Below, in pieces: positions 24,085 through 36,700 of a stretch of DNA of 64,000 bases; positions within the stretch are counted from its first letter, which is position 1, and every line of letters starts with the position of its first letter. Made by a program: the position numbers and the translations under genes. Source of the stretch: Typha latifolia (taxonomy: Eukaryota; Streptophyta; Magnoliopsida; Poales; Typhaceae); the NCBI GenBank assembly GCA_019914945.1, contig CM034099.1, positions 5,332,001-5,396,000 on the forward strand, given 5' to 3'. The notes below the pieces were generated by a model. That model ran no database searches. It was given only the letters and a program-made list of their open reading frames with translations, and had not been told where the DNA came from.

Positions 24085-26241
24085 CTTTTATATCAACATC
24101 TGGAACAAAGCAACAGCGGCACTGTGGTGAGCCAAATGGAATGGGGAATGACTTGCTGGAAGAATGCAAGAGAAAGAGCAGCTTAGCAGAGCTATTTGTT
24201 AAAGGAGCAACTTGTTGGAATGGTTTACTAAGGTCGTTGTTGTTGCTAGCATTGGCATCTTGGTTCACATAGAAGAATATAAAAGATTTAAAAAAAATTA
24301 AAAATTTTAAAAAAAGAAAAAAAAAGAAAAGAAAAAGAAAAAGAGTAAATCAGAGAAAAACAAAAAGATAAAATGACAAAATAAGTTTTTTATTTAGGTT
24401 TTCTAGTCTTTGAGTTGTATAGTTTGGTTTGGCATTGATTGTACTTTGGTTTTTTTTTTTATTGAATTTTTGATACCTCATTGGCGTGCTTGTTTTCTTC
24501 AACGGGGAATGCTCCTGGGCATGCCCAGCATTTTTGGTCTAGTATCACCATATATTTTTTCAGTAGGAACCGCATTGAGCCGTTGGATGCTTAGAGAATT
24601 GGGTCAAGAGGAACAGATTGTTAGAAATTTTAGATAAGTTATGATTATACTCTTTCTTTAATTTCTATTGCAGATCGTTACAATTAATTACCTTGCTTTC
24701 TTGTATGCTGACATTTTTTTTTTCTTTTTTTCTTGTGATCTGAGCTTGCTCCATATACTATTACAGTTACATCTTTTGCCAAACCGATATGTATCAGCAT
24801 CTGCTACCAATGAAACCAAATACGTTCTCAGAATTCAAGTTGTCTTTTCTGGTCCTCCTGGTTCCTAAACATTTTCTGTACAAACTGCACTTCACCTTCA
24901 GTCAACAGCTTGAAATAACAATTACTGATTCTTGACATTCTTCATTACATTGTATGCATTTTAGTTGTCGATTGCTTTCTGCTTCCGTCCTAAACTTTAT
25001 CTTCGCTTTTCTTGCTTTTAACATCAATAACTCTCTTTTCCACCATCTTTCTTGTCTTTGTAGGCCAGTCCATCCCTTTTCATCTGTTTCATGCTCTATC
25101 TTTTATGTTAGATGACCGTATCTTTTCTGACCAATTGTCGAATGATATATATACCCATTACAAGCGATTTTCTTCGTTCGAGGCAGCTGATCCATGTTCA
25201 ATCTTTTGAATGTGCCTTGCTGCCTCTCTCTCAACCGACATTATTCTCTTTTGAGAGAACTAAAAATTTAATAGAAAAACGTGTTAATATAAATCATTGC
25301 CGGTAAGATTTAACTTAAAACTGTCGATACCTACGAAGTACTTTCAAGATATTGGTAGTTTTATTTTTGGGCCAGAAGACTCGCCCTTTCCTCAGAGCTG
25401 TGTAAAATTTTGTCTATTGATTCTGGCACCTGGGGTCCCGTCACATTTGTCTTAGAAGAATACAAGCTCTATTTCGTTTATACAAAAGCCTCTTCATGTT
25501 TGTTCCCCTACTATACTATTCCTATACGGCTATACCCCATCCAGCAGAATGCCACTAACGAAATGAATAGGTATCCAAAGCAAGCACAAAGAAAAAAGAG
25601 AAAGAGAAAAGTAGATTAAAAGAAAAAAACAAGGACAAGCGATTTGACGGTCCATTTGATAGTGTGATTCTGTACCGTGTGTACCTTACGCCCCCAATCT
25701 CATTGGGTCAAATAAAATTATCGCGGCTGTACTCAATAGCAAACAGTAGAAGCTAAGATCATCTATCTATCTATCTATCAATCTCTGTAGTCCGTAGACC
25801 CAGTTTTTAGAAAAGCAATTTTAATTCGAGCAGCAGACAATAATATTATATATCACTCCCAGTCTCCCATTGTTTTCCACTCAAACCATCGGAACTCGGA
25901 AGCAAGCAAGTACACTCTCTCCTCTACTCCCCCCTCCCTCAGTCATCTTTGAGCAGATCCTCTGCGTCCATGCCTGCAGGATTCTCGTGCTGCATCTTCA
26001 CACTTGTCAGCCTCTGATAGAGAGAGTTACCAAGTCAAGGACTTTCCCGCATCAGCGGTGCAGCCAATCTCCTCGCCTAGTAAGTAAGTAAGTAAGTATA
26101 TTCTATTCGTTTCTGGCCCACAAGCCACAGTGATGTGTGTTGTGCCATCTGAGATCAAGGAGGGACCTCCTCCTCCTCCTCCTCCTCATCTATTCCTCCT
26201 CCTCATCTAATTCCTCCTCTATCTCATATTTTCCTCTCACA
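24085..26241. other. Spacer between LARP1 and the bZIP gene
   Basis: It begins with the LARP1 3' UTR, which runs through an A-rich tract at about 24288-24375, and ends with the bZIP 5' leader. The leader contains a short (ATCT)n run at about 25760-25783 and (CTC)n stretches at 26166-26222. No other gene was recognised; the open frames here are short and unlike any family I know. Confidence 0.6.
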
Positions 26242-26905
26242 ATGGAAGAAGTGTGGAAAGACATAATAACTTCCAGGGGGAGCATCCTCCAAGATCTCCT
26301 GACAGGAGCCTTCAAGGCTGCTGCACCACCACCACCACCACCACCCATTTCTTCCTCCTTTGCTCTTCCCTTGACTCCTCAAATCCCTCATATTAGCCTC
26401 AGCCCTGGGCGCCACAAGAGCAGCTGCCATCTCAACGGCCGCAAAAGCTTCAGCATCTGCGGCCGGGCCGAGGGGCGCAACAAGAGGATGATTAAGAACA
26501 GGGAGTCGGCGGCTCGGTCCAGGGCTAGAAAGCAGGCATCATCAACTTCATATCTTTTTAAGTTTTGCATGTTCTGCTTGCTTCTTGCTATAAGAGAGAT
26601 GTTCATAGGGACAAAGAAGAACTTTGTAAATTTTTTATTTTTTATTTTAAAAAAATTCTTCTTGTTAATTAATTAGCAGGCTTATACGAATGAGCTAGAG
26701 CTGGAGGCAACTCAGCTGTTGGAGGAGAACTCGAAGCTAAAGAAAGAGTATGAGGAGGTAAATATAAAAGAATCATATTATTTATATACATATATACATG
26801 TTATTAATTTTGTTGTTGTATTGTGGACAGCTGCGTATGGAAATGGCTGCTCAGCTCCCCATAAAGCGGAAGCTGCTGCAAAGGACATTATCAGCTCCAA
26901 ATTGA
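26242..26905 (+). CDS. FD: FD-like bZIP transcription factor
   Basis: Exons: 26242-26535, 26680-26757 and 26831-26905, encoding 148 residues. The N-terminus MEEVWKDI with SILQDLL matches the FD/group A bZIP opening; a seven-proline run and a Ser/Pro-rich linker follow. The basic region has the invariant N-x7-R (Asn86, Arg94) in NRESAARSRARKQ. Zipper leucines fall at 104, 111, 118 and 125. The C-terminus ends KRKLLQRTLSAPN, where RTLSAP (142-147) matches the phospho-dependent 14-3-3 motif through which FD joins florigen (FT) or TFL1 on DNA. FD acts in the shoot apex to activate flowering-identity genes. The protein is short for the family. The first intron uses a GC donor (CAG|GCATCA), required to keep the basic region and zipper in register. 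Confidence 0.88.
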
Positions 26906-26962
26906 AAGTGAAGAGCTAGCGGAAGTGTCTTTCTCTCATGTACACCATGAAGCTTCGTCTCA

Positions 26963-27004
<42 letters not shown>

Positions 27005-27015
27005 ATCTATCTAGT
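26963..27015. repeat. (CTAT)n microsatellite in bZIP 3' UTR
   Basis: About 12 tetramer units of ATCT/CTAT with one break, starting roughly 58 bases after the stop codon. Confidence 0.9.
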
Positions 27016-27216
27016 CTCAATTCTCAAAGGAGTGGTGCTTTTCTGGATATGCTTTGTGTAAATATGGAAACTTCCCTTGTAAACAACCAGGATATTTTAT
27101 GGCAGATATTATAGGCCTCTCTTATTTTTCCACCGACCTCTTCCTGTACACATCAGTACCTAGTAGCAGTTCTTGTGCACTCATTTTCTGTAAAAAGAAA
27201 AAGAAAAAAAAGAAAG

Positions 27217-27218
<2 letters not shown>

Positions 27219-27277
<59 letters not shown>
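27219..27277. repeat. (TA)n microsatellite
   Basis: Close to 29 uninterrupted AT dinucleotides after an A/G-rich stretch. Confidence 0.9.
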
Positions 27278-27282
<5 letters not shown>

Positions 27283-27311
27283 GGATATGTAGACTCTACT
27301 ATCCTATTTTC

Positions 27312-27378
27312 ATATACCTCTAAACTTTTGTTTTATTGACACATAATACCTCTAAACTTTTGTTTTGGTGACACATAA
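27312..27378. repeat. ~33 bp tandem duplication
   Basis: ATACCTCTAAACTTTTGTTT followed by (A/G)(T/G)TGACACATA occurs twice in tandem with two or three differences. Confidence 0.8.
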
Positions 27379-28194
27379 ATCCCTGAACAAATTAATGGAC
27401 TATAGAAAATCTCTCAGCCATGTGACATAGTAGATGAAAAACCTGAAAAGATCAGAACGTCTCATTGAAAATCTCTTTCCTTGAAAACATAAAGATCTAG
27501 CTTAAAGAGTCTTTAAGTGTAATTTAGGACTAGGTTCCACAACAAATATTTTCTGTTGAGGGACATATAAGCCGAATAGTTTAGCTCTGATACAATCTTA
27601 GAGGATAAGTAGTACGAAAAAATAAAGCTTTGAATTATTATCCAGATGAGGTTTGTTTTGTCCTTATATTTCTCAAAAATTAAGGAGATAAAGAAGATTG
27701 TTTATCTTAACAAGGAACCTTTATCATTCATTAGTTTAACAAGTGCTCCATGCTGGTTAACTTGTGTGATGGGATAAGGTGGATAAGCTTAAAAATTAGT
27801 GGCATGTTACCATTTAATACCACCTCATGGCTTGTGCGGTGTGCCTTAAAAAAGATTAGGAGGGCCGTGATTAGTGAAATCTAACATGGGTGTTTGATGA
27901 TCCAACAAATGGGCCTAATGTTGTGATCCAAACCAGGCCATTAGGTTGATGAGTTGCTGATGGTAATGAATACCGGATCCGGACTATATTAGATTAGTGG
28001 GTTATTGGATATATATGAGTAGATCCATCCATCAAGAGAGAAGGTGATGCAAGGAGCAAGGTTGTATCCTCTCTCACATGCTGTCATCAGGCCTGGCCTG
28101 CGGATGCTACCTGTGACTTCTTTTCTACGTACAGTCCGTCTAAAACGGTCATCACAGGATGTGACATGACCAGGAGTTCCTTTTGTACACAAAA

Positions 28195-28521
28195 TGGAGT
28201 TTTTGACCAAAATAACCCAGTATCGAAATTAACTATATATTCTCACCGTACCCCTAATAAAAACACTAAATTAATCAATACTTTTATTTAATTTTAAAAC
28301 ATTAAATTAATTAATATTATATATATATATATATTTTTTAACTTGTCTTTTAATAATTAAGATAAAAATTATCTGACGATAAAGACCCTGAACTGATCAT
28401 CGATATTTTTAAAAATACTAATCAGTAAATTAGACCCTATTTGATAATAAAATTACATAGTGTATCTATTTTAGTAAAAAATATATATATATAATGGGTC
28501 TAATTTTGGTCAAAAACTCCA
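28195..28521. mobile_element. MITE with 20+ bp terminal inverted repeats
   Basis: The left end TGGAGTTTTTGACCAAAATA (28195 on) and the reverse complement of the right end, TGGAGTTTTTGACCAAAATT (ending 28521), are almost identical, and both continue into CCCA. The interior is AT-rich with TTAATTAATATT tracts and no coding capacity. A and C runs at both edges make the target duplication ambiguous. Superfamily not assigned. Confidence 0.75.
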
Positions 28522-30768
28522 CAAAACAACTCAACTTTGAAGTCTTTCTCTCTCTAGACATATTTATATACACGATTTTGAGAAGCGAAGTCTGATGCCC
28601 ATGTTCTCAGCCGTTATCGATGCAGTAGTTAAGACGATAATAAAGTAAAGTAAAATAAAATAAAAGCACCCAAAGCATGATATACAGACATATGTAACAT
28701 GAAAGACAGCAGAGTATTGACAAAGGCAAATCTTTTTTGAGTTGCAGGTTCGCCTATTTGCTTTTAAACAAAAAGAGCCCATACAAAAATAGAAGCTTTC
28801 AAGCATAGACACTCGTTTCTTAAGCTTGGAAGGCATGAGTCAAAGATTCAATGGGGACAATACAGCTTTTTCGTTTGATAGCTACATAATTTCATGAAAA
28901 GTACATTAGCTTGAGAAGAAGGGGGCAAAGAGGGTGTTGTCACATTATCCGAGAATTTATAAATCAGCAAATGAGTAAGCATTTTTAAAGAAAAAATTAA
29001 TCAGAAAGTTGGGGTTCTTTTTAACCCCCTTCATGCATAGCACCACAGGAAAGTGTATATTTCTCTGAACCAGAAGGACAGAATTGTTTAAACTGGACGC
29101 TACCTCGCATGGCTTCTTGGATCTTTAAATGAGAGGCTAACAAAAGTTCAAAGACAATCAAAAACGATTATGGAACTAGCTTCACGACAAGGTATGCATT
29201 GCAACGACACTATTTAGATGATGTTTTACGAATACTGCATATACCGAGGAACATATGCAAAAATTTCATCTTAGGCTACATTAATATTGAAATTGATCGA
29301 CAAGGCAAACCTGACGTTCCCCAGATTAATCCCATGTGTCAGAAGATGATCAATAGAATTACCAGAGTTTGACATGTCTTTACCTTCTCCGTGAGTAGTC
29401 TCTTTGCCAGGGCTATTTCGGAACTCACTTTTTTTTTATAGCAAATATATATGAGTACATTACAATCCCTTCCTTAGTATCGCTGATGCTTCATCTTGCA
29501 CAAACTATGAACTGCAGACAGGAAGTTGCTTGATGAATCTCCTTCTGTAATTAAGCACTATCAAGTGCTGGTGTCCATTAGCATTTGACCTCAATCAATC
29601 ATAAGTATACAGGCACAATCCAATGGAGTGGAGTGTGCACTCTGTACAGTGAATTGAAAGTAATAATAAGCCACTTTTCTGCATGACAACAGATAGGGGC
29701 ATAAGAGAGCAACAAGATCCAGCAAAGGAGCTAGCAGGGGGTGAAGGAAAAGGAACAAAAGGTAAATAGAGGGGGCAGGAATAGTCAATATGTGAACTAC
29801 CCGAAAATTAGTACTCACTAGAATGCCCCTAATTAGAAAAAAAAAAGAGAATTATCTAGGGGGGCACGTAAGTTGAATGGAAGCAGTTTAAAGGTTGCAC
29901 ATTCAACCAGTTGAGTCTTTCCCCATAACACCTGTGAATAAGTTGAATCTACTTGAATTTCTCAGGCAAAACTAGATTGTGGACTACTTATAGACCATTA
30001 GAAGTGAATCTCAAATTTCTAAATCAGATGTTGTATAAGACAGAGATCTATTTGATCCGTCTGAGTATGGTTGCATGTCAGGAGAAATAAGCGAGATTTT
30101 AGCTTTTCAAGTTTCCTACTAATATCTCACAATCCTTGGCTAAATTCTCCTTTGGCCCAATAATTAATTCAAAAGGAGGTAGTCCTTCCATTACAAGCTT
30201 TTTGTTAAACCCGTTACAAGTTTAGCAATCTAATATTTTTAGCCATATAGGTCTCCTAAACATGTCTATGATGTAGAACAAAAGTCTATGATGCAAAACA
30301 ACACAAGCAACTCCACCAAACCAGACAACGAATGCCTTATTTGCAAGCTCGGAGCGAGCACAATTAAGTAAAGCCAAATTGGTCACTCTGACACCAATAA
30401 TTGGACAAATAAAGCCAAATAATAACCCAGAAGGCCAGAACTGATATGTCAAGTTGAATCCAGATGACTTAAATGCTTAAACCCAACCCTTTTCTTCATA
30501 TGAATCCTTCAATCTTGATATATAATTCCATGTGACTTCCAGCAATAGGTACTGATGGACAATCATGAAATAATAAAAACAAATTTAGCCATTTTAAAAA
30601 TAGGTTTAACAATAAACGAACTACATACTCCTAGCAGCATACTGTAATGGCTTTTTCATTAAAAGATATGCTCACACTTAGTAGGAAGTTATAGAACTTG
30701 CATAAGAAAGATAATGAGTCTGGAATTATGAATTACCTTTCTAAATAAAAAATCGGCATTCATGTTTG

Positions 30769-33700
30769 TCAATTTTTTAGAAAGATTGAGACAATCCAAT
30801 GAACCTGTAATAATAGCACAAAGAAAGAGTCAAGATTCTGGAATAACTTCTGTGCAACTATAAAAGTGAACAATGAGTCTTGCTGTACTACAATAGTACA
30901 TGTAATCAAATTTTTTGTGGTCTAATGACCACAAATTTGATCACTGCAGAAAGTGACCTCTCATAGGCTAACCCATGTAGGCGCTGCACATGGCCTAATA
31001 GGGTCTTTCTTCCATGATTTACTTCAAGATCTTTAATTTCTCTTTGTTTGCAACTTGCTTTATATACATTTATCGAGTACATATGCACCCACAAATGTGT
31101 CCACATAACTTATATGTTATGCAGATCCTTGTTTATTGTGACAGCCTTTTAGACCAAATTTAGTTAATATATTTCAAATTTGTCACTATATAGGCATGCT
31201 TGTATGCAACTACGCATATATACCACATATGTGATAGCATACTATATGCATGTTAAAGTACATTTAAGTACGGCATATAGAATTTTTTCTTTATTTCTTT
31301 CCTTAACCAACTTTCAGCAATTGCTTTTATCTGCTACATTTTGAGATGAAACTATGACAGCTAAAAGCCTAAAACTGCACAGATTATAAAGATATTAAGT
31401 GACACAAAGCAAAAAAGAAAAAATCAAAAGAAACCAAGTATAAATATTAAGCTACTAAATTAGATGAAAGAGCTCAATGAAGTTGACAATATGATTTGAT
31501 GCAAATATCATATGCGACATACAAGTATTGACTATTCATAGCTGTTAATTCGCCAATTATCTTAAAAGCTTAAGTTGTTAAAGAGCGATAGTTTTTATAT
31601 TTTATATTCTACCACTTCCCAATATTTATATCCTAGCAATAGCAAATTCAAAGATAGCCTAGACTCTTACTTGTGAAATAAATTAAATAAATAACAGTCA
31701 AGTACATAAAAGTATACATATATAAGCAACACTATTTATATCTTTTCATTGATATGCGATCAGAAGCCTGCCAATGTATAAACCATTATGACTTATAAGA
31801 TTATCCTGGATTTAGCAAAAGAAATCTCCAATATTGTGTTTCTACGAAAATTATTATTGGTAAAGAGGTCCCGGCAACTCACCTGGTTTTATTAAGAGTC
31901 TATTAGGACATGACCTCCCTTACCCACTGAGAGATCATACAGGGAAGAAAAACTTTACAAACAACATGGACTTCATGGGATCAAGGAAAAAAGATCTTGC
32001 AATTTCAGAACATACAGAGACATGGAATTTATCCATCAGTTGGGAGTTTGAATTCTAGAATAGAAAATCGAGGATGGATTTATCATTTAACAGTTCCCTC
32101 CCTCCACCCATTTATCATGTTCACTTATGTATGAGAAGCTAGGATCCAAGCAGCCTCTAAGATTTCATCTTTTTCTCATATTATGTTTTTCTTTTTCATT
32201 TTTTCCAAGATGAAGTAGTAATATGTACTATCTTTGCCAGATCAGAGATAGTAATCCGATCAATAAGCTTTCTGAAATCATATGGAATGTAACAAACCAA
32301 CTACATAAGAGAAAGACATTAGTATAATGAGATACTGAATGCATCTTTAAAGTATTGGCAGTTTTGCTGGATGCCGATGTCCTTTGATATTGGTTAGAAG
32401 AGTGAAATAGATGAGATGATAATAAAGTGTAAACTAGATGTTCCCAAAGTTGCAAAGTACAAAAGATAAACTGCACCCTGTTTTTTTTCCCTAGGTGAAG
32501 TTTTGAAGCAGTTGAAACTTGAAACTAAGAACTTCCTTCTCTCACCTTCCAACAATCTATAAAGCAAGTTCAATAAAAAATACACCAAAATAGTACCAGG
32601 GCTTAAAGGTTCATCGAAAAGAAAAATATGAGTGGGGCTTACAATGTTATTTTTTGGGTTTTTCCAGTAGAACCCTTGTATCAAAATCACAACTATATTA
32701 GATGGCACGAGAACAAAGATACTAAGAGAATGCTTCCCCATCCACTCGAACACAAAAGTCATACACCTGTGACCACAAATATCTACCTGTAGAAGCAACA
32801 AATACATGGTAACTGCATTATCCAATACACAGAAGAGAAAAGCACGAGAAGAAACAATAAGACTCCATAGTAAATTGCTCCAAGTTAAATTTTACAGTGA
32901 AGCCTTCACTAAAATATGAGCAATCATATCAGAATGTGATTTTCATATCATATGAAGTTCATAACTGCGAGAGGCAAGTTCACAAATAAAGTTATAATGT
33001 CTGTCCAACTGCTGAAATATAATCACTAAAGGTAATTGGTGTAAGAAGACGAAGATAGGCATTAAATCTACAGTTAGAGAAGGTTGTAACTATAACTTTA
33101 GACATGCAAAAGGTTTCGCCTTATTAACTTCTGAATGCTTTCTCTGTACCATAAAATATCTTTTTATTAGCACATGCAAATATGTCAGAGTAAGATAAGC
33201 ATAAGCAGGTTTCAATAAGTCAGCATCGGAAGTTCATAACACTAGATGTGAATGAATCCATTAATGGTTATCTGTATCTGTATTATCTATGCTTCATGGT
33301 ACAAGAATGGCAACATACCATACTGTTAAGAGCTCCAACAAAAAACCATGCAGCTTTCAGCCACAAAATAAAGGGAAGTTTTTCCATTTAGCACACTGCC
33401 ATATATGTTCTTCTGTTTACATCCTGTCTTTTGAATTTTTTCATTTGAACTCTGAATTTTTCACTTACAGAAAACACCCTACTCAAGACAGCTGCAAGGG
33501 TCCTTCAGATTGTTTTATGTTAATTAACAAAAGTTGTATGAGTTGAATTAAAATATTGAAAAACAGGCCTGAAACATTCAACAACAAACACATAAAGCAA
33601 GCAGCAAAATGAGAAAATTGAATGTATCTAAGTAGTAATAGGATCCACAACAACATGCTTAAAAGGACAATGAGTTCTGAAGTGGTGCAGGTCAAAAATC

Positions 33701-36700
33701 ACCTAGCCCTAGGGATATGCACAAAAACATGGTGATGAATAGTTGTCTGCAATTTCTGAAGAAATGCTTCATCACAAAGCCACTATTAGCTCTTCAAAAG
33801 TCCAGGTCCTATTTATTTTGTCAAGTTCCCTAAAATGTGTATGAAATTTACTATGGCAAGCATAAGCAAGATTTTAATTGTTAGCACATGGCCAGAAAGT
33901 TGAAAGATATAGTAAACAAGAAAATTGATACCTTCTGAAACAAATATTTGGTGCTGCATCACAGGGTTAAGGGATTAACCAGTTATTTGCTTAAGTGCTA
34001 GCTAAAGTAATCTTACAATTAGAATGAGAGTTGGCTCATGAAGATGACACGGACATGAACACAAGCTGTATTTATCAGAAAGAAACAAATCCAAACGAAA
34101 CATCAACTCAAATACAACAAGGATATCTACAAACTCAATAACACAAGATGCTAGGGACAACTAAGTGACTTTCCATTCAACACAATTCTCATGTTTCTTA
34201 TATAATTTAGATTTCCATTTTCAATTCACCTTTCTAACTTCAGGGACCTAATGTGATACTAGGCCATAATTCAGGGATGGAAGTGCATTTTTAGCTTTCT
34301 ATTTAACATAAAGCATCGGTCTTTCACAACTAGTTACTTCTACTATGCAAGATCATTGGCACCACAAAAGTATCCCGTAACATTATTCAGAAGTCAATTA
34401 ATCCAATTAGCCCTCCTTTTAGCACAGCAGGACGGACCTGCTCTACTAGTTAATTTTCTGAGATTATTAAACTTAAAGACAAAGGCATATCTGTATATAA
34501 GAGCATGCCTTTCTGATATATTGTCTATGCAGTATGTAGTGCCCCAAATATTTTAAAAATCAATATACTTCAGCCAATGCATTTTCTTGGAACATATAAA
34601 CATGTGTTATGAATATGAGGCCAAGCATCAAAATTCCAAGCATCAAGAATGAACTTTACTTCCTAGATGATAAAACCTTAAGCTTCAACTTGTCAAATGA
34701 AGGTCTGACCTTACCAGTAAATAAAGAGCAGAAAAAGTGAATCCTGCTGCAGCTGTTGTTAGTAACATATAGCTAGTTGTATACAGTGATTTGTTGAGAG
34801 GAATACCTATAAATAGAGGGGCATGTTTCAGTCCAGTAAGCATGAGAAGAGAAACCAAGAATTCTGAGTTATCTGATTGAAAGGCTAAGTTCAGTACATA
34901 CCTATAAAGGTTAGAAGCAACCCAAGTGCAAAAATTGACAGTGAAAGCCATAACCAGTGAAGAAGACGATCTTTGTGATCCTAGGAAAGATCAACAGAAT
35001 AAAAAACAAAAGGATGTATCAGAAAGAGCAAACAAGCTTTTCTACTAAAGAAGTGAAGTTAATGAATACACTGAATGAGGAACAATAGATCGAAAGGAAC
35101 ATCATGAAGAATAGGAATAAACAGATATATGGTCAGAAGATCACATAATCAATGTAACAGTATACATTGAATATCACATTCCACACTGTTATAATACTAC
35201 AGAAAGAGGACCAATGTCTTATTCGAAACTAAATTGCTATTGACAAACAGGGCATCATATGTTACTAAATTATCTATGAACAGTTTGGTAAGTAGAATGA
35301 TAAGGAAAAGGACAAAAATATGACTAGAAAGCTATTGGAAGTATGGAATGCACAATTTTGAAGTTCCAGCATGCACCTGACACATGCTCGGGATAGATCT
35401 ACGTTCTGCATATAGAGATAGGCAAGTATAGATTGGTAGGACAAGACAGGTAAATAGTTTGAAGAAACTAAGTAGCCAACAAAGTTAAAAGTGTTTCAGG
35501 CCAGTTAAAATTGAGCATGTCCACATCCTCTATCAGACCAGAAGAATTGTTGACCCAAGAAAGATTAATCTGTCTGCAAATTAAGATCATACAAGAAAGT
35601 GACTTTTTATTTAATATTATTTTAATGAAAAATTACTATTTTAATACTGGGTTCAAACTATTCTGCATCTCTGCACACACCAACCCTAACCCGTCCAACT
35701 TAACCAACCAACCCGGAACATTCAGCATCTTTTCTCCCCTTTTGTTCCCCACTCTCTGATTTTTCTTCCTCCACTCTTCTTAGCCCTTACTCTCCACAAG
35801 GTTGAGAAAATGAAATGCCTTTTCCTACCGTATTCTCACAATATTGATTCTCCTACAAGGTCTTCCCCACTCCAGAACAAGCTCTCCACAACCCTTTCAG
35901 GTATTTACACTTCCATTTGACTATTTTATTGAGAGTATAGGGGCTAAGACTTCAAATTTTACAGAAGAAAATCTTATGTAGGCACTCATTACTCTTTAAC
36001 CTCATTCCTAATCTTTTACCTTTTCTTTGTATATTATTCCCTAATATTCAAAAAATTAAAAGTGGACTTCTTATTGAGTCATTGATATATGAGTCTAGAA
36101 TCGGGAATGAGATCATTTAGAGTTAAGGCATACTCTAGTTAAAGCATCACTGTAACCTTTTCACAATAGGCAGAAATCATGCATTACATATTGATTAGAA
36201 ATAAACATGGAATATAACTAGAGCAGCAAATACTATTCTTTCTCTCTCTAAATTTGAGTTTTAGGACTCTGATCTATCAATATGTTCACATAAGCTAATC
36301 CACTATCCTATTCTCCCATGATGCATTAAAAGTAGATATATCCTCCTTGAGCCAACCACGGTTTGCACACTTAATTTGACTGGCTAGCAAGATAGTAAAT
36401 CACACACATCCTTATAGATAATCTTATAGAAGAAATTTTGGACCGCATTATTTGGACTATTCCTTAAGGTGTAGAGTGAACGCTATTACTAAGCATAACA
36501 ATAATGCTAGTAATATACATAGGCACATGCATATGGAATTAAGTGGTGATTTGGAAAGAAACCAAGTGTTAATTTATAATTAAGAGGGATACGGGGTTAG
36601 AAATGTTGCTTGACAAGTAGCAAAGGGTTCAAGCATGTAGGCATTACAAGATACTACTGGCTAATTGCTAGCAAACTGCTAATGTTGTCTTATAATAGAT

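Larger units (their letters stand above)
26906..30768. other. Convergent spacer between bZIP and HGSNAT genes
   Basis: The left end is the bZIP 3' UTR. The stretch holds the microsatellites and short duplication listed separately and the MITE at 28195-28521. From about 28850 rightward it may include the HGSNAT 3' UTR. No further coding region was recognised. Confidence 0.6.

Noticed and set aside
26137..26241. Upstream extension of the bZIP frame to an ATG at 26137
   Set aside because: The added residues are a leucine/serine run encoded by the (CTC)n repeat; MEEVWKDI at 26242 is the classic family start.
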